Shown here in pieces: positions 57,734 to 64,000 of a stretch of 64,000 nt of DNA. Positions within the stretch are counted from its first letter, which is position 1. Each line of letters starts with the position of its first letter. The notes below the pieces were generated by a model. That model saw only the letters and a program-made list of their open reading frames with translations. It was not told where the DNA came from and made no database searches. This DNA comes from Kineosporia corallincola. Its GTDB lineage: Bacteria > Actinomycetota > Actinomycetes > Actinomycetales > Kineosporiaceae. The stretch covers positions 1 to 64,000 of the forward strand of contig NZ_JAHBAY010000003.1 in assembly GCF_018499875.1 (NCBI RefSeq), written 5' to 3'. Both the position numbers and the translations under genes were made by a program.

Positions 57734-58209
57734 CATTTTTCAGAGACCTCCACGGACGGGGACGGCGACGCCTGCGGAGTTGCCAGATAGCGGCCGGTGA
57801 CGCCGCCCTTCCCGCTGAACACCAGCTCCTCGCCCCGCTTCTCCACCTGCGTGGCCGTGGTCAGCACGGTCACGTTCGGCACGTTGGCGCAGCCGATCAT
57901 CGTGGTCGCCTCGGGCGGGGTGGCGGTGAAACCGCCCTCCACGGTGACCTCGTAGGTGCCGCCCAGGCCGTTGCACCCGTCACTACCCTTCCAGGTGCCG
58001 TCGTCGCTGAAGGTGATCGAGGCGTCCCGGAAGGTCTGCATCCCGAACTCGTCCGTGGTGTATCCCGGGATGTCCCACGGATACCAGGTTCCGAGCACGT
58101 CGTCCCGCACCCCCTGGTCCGGCTTCGCGCCGGACCCCGACGCCGCACCGCAACCGGCCGTCACCACCGTCAGCGCCACCAGCGACGCGCCCCACCAGTT
58201 CCGGATCAT
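57733..58209 (-). CDS. META/HslJ-like domain lipoprotein
   Basis: A 158-residue lipoprotein starting at ATG 58209. The signal peptide ends VVTAGC. The mature part has ITFSDDGTWKGSDGCNGLGGTYEV, then TTMIGCANVP, the paired-cysteine pattern of META/HslJ domains. A Ser/Pro tail ends the protein. It probably sits on the outer face of the membrane; the function of such domains is not established. It is divergent from a second small lipoprotein, which is frameshifted. Confidence 0.8.
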   Translation of the reverse strand: MIRNWWGASLVALTVVTAGCGAASGSGAKPDQGVRDDVLGTWYPWDIPGYTTDEFGMQTFRDASITFSDDGTWKGSDGCNGLGGTYEVTVEGGFTATPPEATTMIGCANVPNVTVLTTATQVEKRGEELVFSGKGGVTGRYLATPQASPSPSVEVSEK

Positions 58210-58353
58210 CCGGCCCCCTCTCGTCCACCGCTTCGACGCGGGCCGGAACCGGGAGGTTCCACCGAACTGCTTTCGAATGGGTGACCGCCGGAACCCCAGC
58301 CCGGCCCAGCGCGTCCGAGTCGCGTTGATCATGGTGGCGAAGGGAACGGGCTG

Positions 58354-58774
58354 ATGATGTCTGCGCGTACGGGCGTGACGAGGACGGGAACGACAGGGCT
58401 GCTGATCAGCCTGTTGCTGGCGGCCTGCTCGTCCGGTGGCACGAGTGCGGCGTCGTGCGCGGTGGCGGTCGAGTACCAGGGCCGGCTCTACACCGACCGG
58501 GGGGGAACCGACGGGTGAGCCCGGCGAGAAGCTGAACCACCAGCGCATGGCCGTCTGCAACGACACCGGCTTGGACGAGGACGATCTCGCCGAGGAGGCC
58601 GCCCTGGCCGGGTCGGTGAACCTGTACCGCGTCGAGGGTGTGGACCCGCGGTACGCCGTGATCGGGGTGCCCACCGACGACGCCGGAACCGAGAACGGCG
58701 ACCCGGAGCTGTTCAGCATCGAACAGGACCAGATGCCGGCCGAGGTCTGGACCCGGCTCCAGGAGGCCGGCTGA
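58354..58774 (+). pseudogene. Small lipoprotein gene, frameshifted at a G7 run
   Basis: ATG 58354 (or 58357) starts a clear lipoprotein signal with LLAACSS, continues AVAVEYQGRLYTDR, then stops at 58516-58518. The downstream frame carries GEPGEKLNHQRMAVCNDTG to EVWTRLQEAG, ending at 58774. Removing one G from the run at 58499-58505 joins the two parts into a 139-residue protein without a break. The intact form would be a secreted lipoprotein of unknown family. The change could be a true mutation, a slippery phase switch or a sequencing error. Confidence 0.75.
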
Positions 58775-58780
58775 GCCGGG

Positions 58781-60217
58781 TCAGAACTCGGTGTTCATGA
58801 TCGCCTCCACCAGCACCTCGCCCGGCGGGGTCAGCCGCACGGTGCCGGCGCGGCGATCGGTCGCCAGCAGCCCGCGGCGTTCCAGCCCGTCGAACCGCTC
58901 ACCCCACGGATCGTCGAAGAGCGATGCCCCGCCGAACCTTTCGCGATGCAGGTCGTCACGCAGGGGCTGGAGCGTGGACAGCGCCATCTTGATCGCCCGG
59001 GCCTGCGTGGCCTGATCACCGAAGCGGGTGGCCGAGGTCAGCGGCAGCACCGAGTTCTCCACCATCTCGATGTAGCGCAGGGCGTTGACCTCGGTCATCG
59101 CCTCGGACCGGCGGCAGCTGGAGCTGCCGCCCAGGCCGATGGCCACCTCGGCGTCCTGCCGGTCCTGGTCCACCATGATCGCCTTCCAGGTCTCCGGGGC
59201 CTTGTCGGCCCGGTGGAAGTACATGGTGGGATGCTCGCCGTACCCCTGCTCCCCCAGTCCCGACGCCAGCACCTCGCGCATCTGGTACTGCTCCCCCAGA
59301 GTCGGCCAGTGGTGCCCGTTCTCGGCCAGCCTGGCGCGGTATCCGGCGAACTGCCAGGCCGCCGGGCGGTCACCGGCCACGCCGGTACGGGTGTCGGCGT
59401 AGGAACGCAGATGCAGCTTGGTGCACACCACCCCCGGCACCCGGTGGCGCAGGATCTGCTCGCGGTCACGCACCACGCTGTCGACCGTCTGGTCCAGCAG
59501 GCCGTACATCAGGTCGACCGTGACCCAGTCGAAACCGAGACGCTCGGTGCTGTCGAGGAAGTCGTGGCACTCCGCCTCGGTGTGCTCGCGGCCGCTCAGG
59601 CCCAGCACGTGGTCGTCGAACGACTGCACCCCGCACGAGACCTTGTCACACCCCAGTTCCCTGAGCCGCGACAGCAGCGCGGGGGTCAGCGTGGTCGGGT
59701 CGCCCTCGAAGCGGATGGTGGTGTCCGGGCCGAAACCGAAGTTCTCCCGGTAGAATCCGAGCAGCCGCGACACCGCGTCCAGACCCATCAGCGACGGCGT
59801 ACCGCCGAACACGTTGAACTCCCCCACCGGCGCCTCGCGCAGGCCGGGCACCCGTTCCAGCCAGAGCCGCGCCTCGCGGATGTTCAGGTCCACCCAGCGG
59901 TCCACCTTGTCGCGGGTCACCTGCTCCGGGCCCTTCACGATCACCACCGGGTACTGGCAGAACCGGCACCGGTAGCTGCATGTCGGGATGTAGGCCCAGA
60001 GGTGGATGGGCCGGGTACCGGCCAGCTGCGTGGTGAGGTCGTCGAGGAACCGGTCCGGCCCGACGTCCGGGATGTCGCCGGGAAACACGTGGGAGCCGAA
60101 GGGATCATGGACGACGTACTCGAGCAGCCGGTGGTTCTCCGGCCTCTCCAGCACGCCGAGCACCGCCGGGCGGGGATGGTCCGGGTCGGTCCGGCGCAGC
60201 GATTCCAGGGCGTCCAT
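58781..60217 (-). CDS. HemN-like radical SAM enzyme
   Basis: A 478-residue member of the coproporphyrinogen-oxidase-like radical SAM group. The cluster motif is C80-x3-C84-x2-C87 in IPTCSYRCRFCQ. GGTPSLMG, RFEGDPTTL and VSCGVQSFDDHVLGLSGR follow, as in HemN. A winged-helix-like C-terminus is also HemN-like (LERRGLLATDRRAGTVRLTPPGE). It is unlikely to be the housekeeping haem enzyme, since it is coupled (TGATG) to a glycosyltransferase gene. HemN-like proteins also include radical methylases and cyclopropanases of natural-product pathways. Confidence 0.83.
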   Translation of the reverse strand: MDALESLRRTDPDHPRPAVLGVLERPENHRLLEYVVHDPFGSHVFPGDIPDVGPDRFLDDLTTQLAGTRPIHLWAYIPTCSYRCRFCQYPVVIVKGPEQVTRDKVDRWVDLNIREARLWLERVPGLREAPVGEFNVFGGTPSLMGLDAVSRLLGFYRENFGFGPDTTIRFEGDPTTLTPALLSRLRELGCDKVSCGVQSFDDHVLGLSGREHTEAECHDFLDSTERLGFDWVTVDLMYGLLDQTVDSVVRDREQILRHRVPGVVCTKLHLRSYADTRTGVAGDRPAAWQFAGYRARLAENGHHWPTLGEQYQMREVLASGLGEQGYGEHPTMYFHRADKAPETWKAIMVDQDRQDAEVAIGLGGSSSCRRSEAMTEVNALRYIEMVENSVLPLTSATRFGDQATQARAIKMALSTLQPLRDDLHRERFGGASLFDDPWGERFDGLERRGLLATDRRAGTVRLTPPGEVLVEAIMNTEF

Positions 60218-62865
60218 CAGAAAACCCCTCCGTTGCCGAAGTAGTCGTGGGCCGCACCGGACTCGCGGTCCTCGCAGTAGTGCCGGACGAACTCGCGGAA
60301 CCGTTCCTCGTCGCCGGTGTCACGTACCTCCTGGAGGCAGTCCGGCAGGGCCGGCGGGTAGCCGATGTCCGGCCCGACCCGGGCCCGCAGCCGGGCGAAC
60401 AGCTCCTCGGCGAACTCGAAGTACAGCCTGAAGCAGGGGGTTTTGTACGAGTGGATGGGAACGTAGTCGCGCAGACGGGTCTCGGCGGTGATCTGCGGGA
60501 TGCGGGTGGCCATCCGTCGGGCCAGGTCCGTCGAGAGCAGGTCGATCACCCCCTCGTCGTCCAGCAGGGAAGGGGTGAGCAGGGCCGCGAGGATCATGTT
60601 CTTCGGCATGAAGTCCTTGATCGAGAACTCCCAGGCCTGAACCGCTTCCGCCTCGCTCAGGTCGCGGCCGCCCGGGCCGTCGGGGCGGATGTCGCGCATC
60701 GTGATGATGCCGCCGGAACCGTAGGCCCGGCCGGCCACCACCTCGTCGATCGCGTGGTCCACCCGGCGCGGGTTGATCTCGACCCGCGAGGTGGGCACGT
60801 AGACGATGTCGTCGCCGGTGGCCCGCACCAGGATGCCGAAGTCCCAGTCGTCGCTGAGATGACTGACGAAACGGCCGTTCTCGACCTGGTACGACAGCTC
60901 GATGCCGCCGACCCGCTGATAGGCCCGGCGGTCCACGGCGAATCCCTTGCCGTCGGGGAAACCACCGAACCGCGACCAGGCCACCCGCCGGCAGCGGAGG
61001 GTGCGGTCGATCGCGTCCCACAGCAGTGGCCGTCCGGCGAAATGCGCTGCGTCGTAGTAGTAGTCGCAGACCCCGATCGCGGCCTTCTCACCGTCCATCG
61101 CGGTCAGCAGCTCGGCCAGCCAGTCCGGCGCCACCCGGCAGTCCGCGTCGGCCGACACCAGGTAGAAGCGCTCGGCCGCGTCGTCGCCGTCCCGCTCCTG
61201 GGCCCGCCGGGCGGCCAGATCCATGCCGGCCCTGCGGGCGCACGAAACCCCCTGCTCCGCCTCGGCAATCACGTTCAGCCGCAACCCCTCGTACCGGGCG
61301 GCCAGCCGCCGGGCCAGGGCCACGGTGTCGTCGCGCGAGTTGTTGTCGACCAGGAGAACGTCGAACCGCGAGCGGCCGAGGGTCTGGCCGGCCAGCGACT
61401 CCATCACCGCGGGCAGGTTGGCGGCCTCGTCGCGCACCGGCAGCACCACGGTCATCCGGACCCCCGGCGCGAGCGGCTCCACCGGCGGCAGGTCCGCGGC
61501 GACGGGGGCAGCCGGGGCGGTGGGCTCGCCCAGCAGCTCGCCCACCACCTCGTCGGCCCGGCTGCGGGCGAAGTAGCGCTCGCCGCGGGACCGGTTGTGC
61601 GCAGCGACGCGGGAGTGCAGACGGGGGTTGGTCAGGAGCTCGACCACGTCGTCCACAAATTCGCCGGTGAGCGGGGCGTCGTCGTCGGCGGAGATCTCGA
61701 GAACCGGCGCCTGGAAACCCTTCCGGCCGTACACCGTGTCGTAGAGGGCGTAGCGGGTGGTGAGGTAGGGCACGCCGGAGGCGATCGCCTCGCCGATCGG
61801 GTTGCCGTAGCTCTCGTAGTCGTACGAGGTCAGGAACGACATCAGATCGGCCTCGGCGAGCAGGTCGGCCACCGAGAAACCACCGGTGGACGACGCCAGG
61901 TCGCGCGGTGCGAGCCGACCGCCGAACACCACCCGGTCGGCCACGCCCAGCCGCCGCGCCTGCGAGCGCAGCGCCGTGACCGTGGGCGGGTGCTCGGCCG
62001 GGTCACCGGCCAGGAACAGGTACACGTCGCGGCCGGGCACCCGGTCACGCAGCCGGGCCAGCAGGTCGATGTCGCGGTCAGCCCGCTTCTGCGGGATCAG
62101 GCGGGTGCAGCGGGCGATCAGCGCGGCGCCGGCCGGGATGCCGTGGCGCTCGCGGAAGCCGATTCCGGTGGCGGTGCGGGAAAAATCGAAGGTGTTGTGC
62201 AGAACCCGCAGGTCACGCAGCTCCGGATGCCATTCCAGGGTGCGTCGGCGGGCCTCGTCGTGCAGGGCCAGGTAGCGGATGTACGGGGAATTCCGGGGGC
62301 GGGGCGTGAGCGGATAGGGCGGCCGGCCGTACTTGCCGGTGGACGGCTCGCTGGTCCACATCAGGTCGTGGTCGCGCCACAACACGAACGGCCGGGGCGG
62401 GCCCAGCTCCGGCCCGTAGCGCTCGACGGCGCGGTAGAGGGCCTGCGTGTAGGCGATGTTCTCGGGCAGCGTGCCGTTCTCGACCAGGACGGCGGTCACG
62501 CCGTGCCGCCGCCAGGTGGCCACGATGCGGCGGGTGAGCGCCTCGACGACCGCGTCGAAGGAGCTGTCGAGGGCGCCGCCGCGGCGCACGGCGTCGAGAG
62601 TGGAGCGCACGAAGCCCGTTGTGTACCAGGGAATCTCGTCGAGCCCGTCGATACGGGCGAGCTCGGCCCAGTCGGGCAGGCCGACGGCCTCGTCGGTGTA
62701 AGGCGCGAAGAACCGGCCCTTGTCCTGTTTGATGTCGTAACCGATGTCGAGCAGTACGCGGTGACCACGTTGCCGGAAGGCCCGGGCGAGCTTGAGCGAT
62801 TCGACGACGACACCGGACAGCGGCGCGCCGTCGAACGACACGCACCAGAGGACTGATCGGGACAT
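60217..62865 (-). CDS. Double glycosyltransferase (GT4-like plus GT2)
   Basis: An 882-residue protein; ATG 62865 follows GGGGGAG. Residues 1-420 are a GT-B fold with LSGVVVESLKLARAFRQRGHRV at the start, CTRLIPQKRADRDI and EADLMSFLTSYDYESYGNPIGEAIASGVPYL, the GT4 C-terminal donor-binding motif. Residues about 440-650 are a GT2 GT-A domain: VVLPVRDEAANLPAVMESL, LLVDNNSRDDT and the metal-binding VSADADCRVAPDWL. The last 230 residues are not assigned. Two sugar transfers by one chain are likely, on a cytoplasmic acceptor. Partner of the radical SAM gene, whose ATG overlaps its stop. Confidence 0.83.
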   Translation of the reverse strand: MSRSVLWCVSFDGAPLSGVVVESLKLARAFRQRGHRVLLDIGYDIKQDKGRFFAPYTDEAVGLPDWAELARIDGLDEIPWYTTGFVRSTLDAVRRGGALDSSFDAVVEALTRRIVATWRRHGVTAVLVENGTLPENIAYTQALYRAVERYGPELGPPRPFVLWRDHDLMWTSEPSTGKYGRPPYPLTPRPRNSPYIRYLALHDEARRRTLEWHPELRDLRVLHNTFDFSRTATGIGFRERHGIPAGAALIARCTRLIPQKRADRDIDLLARLRDRVPGRDVYLFLAGDPAEHPPTVTALRSQARRLGVADRVVFGGRLAPRDLASSTGGFSVADLLAEADLMSFLTSYDYESYGNPIGEAIASGVPYLTTRYALYDTVYGRKGFQAPVLEISADDDAPLTGEFVDDVVELLTNPRLHSRVAAHNRSRGERYFARSRADEVVGELLGEPTAPAAPVAADLPPVEPLAPGVRMTVVLPVRDEAANLPAVMESLAGQTLGRSRFDVLLVDNNSRDDTVALARRLAARYEGLRLNVIAEAEQGVSCARRAGMDLAARRAQERDGDDAAERFYLVSADADCRVAPDWLAELLTAMDGEKAAIGVCDYYYDAAHFAGRPLLWDAIDRTLRCRRVAWSRFGGFPDGKGFAVDRRAYQRVGGIELSYQVENGRFVSHLSDDWDFGILVRATGDDIVYVPTSRVEINPRRVDHAIDEVVAGRAYGSGGIITMRDIRPDGPGGRDLSEAEAVQAWEFSIKDFMPKNMILAALLTPSLLDDEGVIDLLSTDLARRMATRIPQITAETRLRDYVPIHSYKTPCFRLYFEFAEELFARLRARVGPDIGYPPALPDCLQEVRDTGDEERFREFVRHYCEDRESGAAHDYFGNGGVF

Positions 62866-63033
62866 GCGGATCTCCCCCAAGGTCACATCATTGTTACCTC
62901 GCAAGATCCTTTTTAACCCGGTTCGAGCGAAGATCGCATGTCGAGGAAACCTTTCCCGGGCCTTCCGGCCGTTTCACCATGGGCCGGACGCCTCGGCCAC
63001 AGCACCCGAAATCCGCACGTAGACTTGCCGAAT

Positions 63034-64000
63034 GTTGTTCGGGCGACAGGCCGAGCTGGGGACGATCGGCGGGATGCTCGGCCGGGCCCGCTTCGGTTTT
63101 TCCTCCGTCCTGGTGGTGCGGGGCGAGGCCGGGATCGGCAAGAGCACCCTGCTGCACCAGGCCAGGGCCGGTGCGGCCGGGATGACGGTGTTGTCGGCGC
63201 GGGGTGTGGAGTCCGGGCCGGCGATCCCGTTCACCGGGCTGGCCGAGCTGGTGCGGCCGGTGCTGCCCCTGGTGGAGCGGTTGCCGGCGCCGCAGGCGGC
63301 CGCGTTGCGCGAGGCGCTGTCTTCCGGCCCGGCGCTGTCTTCCGGGTCGGCGCCGCTTTCCGGGTCGGCGCCGCTTTCCGGGCCGGCCCCGCACCGTGAC
63401 CGGTTCTCGCTCTGTGCGGCCACGCTCTCCCTGCTCACCGCCGTCGCGGCGGGCGGTCCCACGCTGGTCCTGGTGGACGACCTGCCCTGGCTCGACGCGT
63501 CGTCCCGGGAGGCGCTGCTGTTCGCGGGCCGCCGGCTGGGACATCAGGGGGTGGTGCTGCTGATGACGTCGCGCACGGAACCGGACGACGACGCGACGCC
63601 GGACCCGTCGCTGGCCGGTCTGCCGCAGCGGACCCTGCGTGGCCTGGGCCCCGGCGACTCCCGGGCCCTGGCCCGTTCGCTGGCACCCGGCGTGCCGCCC
63701 GAGCGCCTGGCCCGGATCCACCCGGACACCGCCGGGAACCCGCTGGCCATCGAGGAACTCTGCGGCGCGCTGAGCCGGCCGGACCTGGGGCCGGGCGACG
63801 AGCCGGGCGACGAGCCGGGCGACGGGGCGCACCATCGACCCGGCCATGCGCTGAGCCAAGGGCCGGACCAGGCGCCCGCCGCCCGGCGGAACGACGGCCG
63901 CCGCCCGGCCCGGCTCACCCGGGCGCTGACCGCCCGGCTGGCGGCGATGCCGGCCCGCACCCGCACCGTCCTGCTCCTGGTGGCCGCGGCCGGGTGCGGG
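63034..64000 (+). CDS. LuxR/LAL-type ATPase regulator, N-terminal part (partial)
   Basis: ATG 63034 begins a protein that runs off the window after 322 residues. LFGRQAELGTIGGML and Walker A GEAGIGKSTLL (residues about 30-42), then Walker B LVLVDDLPWLD, are the AAA-type ATPase domain of MalT/LAL regulators. GNPLAIEELC is a typical following motif. A C-terminal LuxR helix-turn-helix would be expected beyond the edge but is not seen. Two in-frame repeats occur, an 18-bp unit at 63314-63385 and a 12-bp GDEP unit near 63793-63828. Confidence 0.82.
63314..63385 (+). repeat. 18-bp tandem repeat, 4 units, in the LAL gene
   Basis: Four consecutive 18-bp units (first GCGCTGTCTTCCGGCCCG) encoding ALSSGP/APLSGS-type hexapeptides in a linker after the Walker A region. 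Confidence 0.85.

Noticed and set aside
58781-60217. Housekeeping oxygen-independent coproporphyrinogen oxidase
   Set aside because: It is translationally coupled to a glycosyltransferase and far from haem genes; only family membership is supported.

Overview
The window is high-GC DNA (most genes around 70 percent G+C, many GTG starts, 4-nt stop/start overlaps) typical of an actinomycete. The gene types would fit a soil organism such as a Kineosporiaceae member, but the family cannot be fixed from this sequence. No rRNA, tRNA, CRISPR array, prophage or complete insertion sequence was seen. The first ~135 bases are C/G homopolymer runs that look like an unreliable contig edge.

Layout. 1-8977: an L-rhamnose utilisation locus (partial alpha-L-rhamnosidase, TetR regulator, rhaI, fused aldolase/dehydrogenase rhaD, rhaB, L-lactate dehydrogenase, then an esterase), with two near-identical TGAAACGTTTCA-type operators before rhaI. 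9030-13224: a four-gene ABC importer. 13228-17609: a small membrane protein, nucleoside hydrolase, DUF6518-like membrane protein, MalY/PatB-type C-S lyase and a GlxA-type AraC regulator. 17694-25315: the most interesting block, an MFS exporter convergent with a six-gene minus-strand operon. The operon encodes a SyrB2-like Fe/2OG enzyme with an HQS metal motif, a MetA-like acyltransferase, a GNAT acetyltransferase, a haem-oxygenase-like di-iron oxidase, a MetZ-like PLP enzyme and an M20 deacylase. It looks like an undescribed pathway to a small, possibly halogenated or unsaturated, amino-acid antimetabolite with built-in acylation, deacylation and export.

25496-29771: a hypothetical protein, a flavodoxin, and TetR/SDR and HxlR/quinone-oxidoreductase divergent pairs with visible operators. 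29957-35431: a giant single-chain acyl-CoA carboxylase. 35484-36775: a lower-GC two-gene unit with a possible PD-(D/E)XK nuclease. 36882-42781: redox and xenobiotic-type genes (ADH/MarR, FAD monooxygenase, dienelactone hydrolase, P450/ferredoxin/TetR). 42869-50621: a hypothetical protein, flippase-like membrane protein, MASE1-PAS-GGDEF diguanylate cyclase, GH18-like secreted protein, DUF6308-like protein, GNAT and cold-shock protein. 50622-52214 is a gene-poor, repeat-rich polypyrimidine stretch. 52215-54900: a DUF3500 lipoprotein operon. 54973-58774: MarR/MFS/aldo-keto reductase and two lipoproteins, one frameshifted. 58781-62865: a HemN-like radical SAM enzyme coupled to a double glycosyltransferase. 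63034-end: the start of a LuxR/LAL-type ATPase regulator.

Two sequence habits run through the window. One is a family of intrinsic terminators whose stems share the same GGACGACG/CGTCGTCC sequence. The other is a set of 12-18 bp in-frame tandem repeats inside otherwise ordinary genes.
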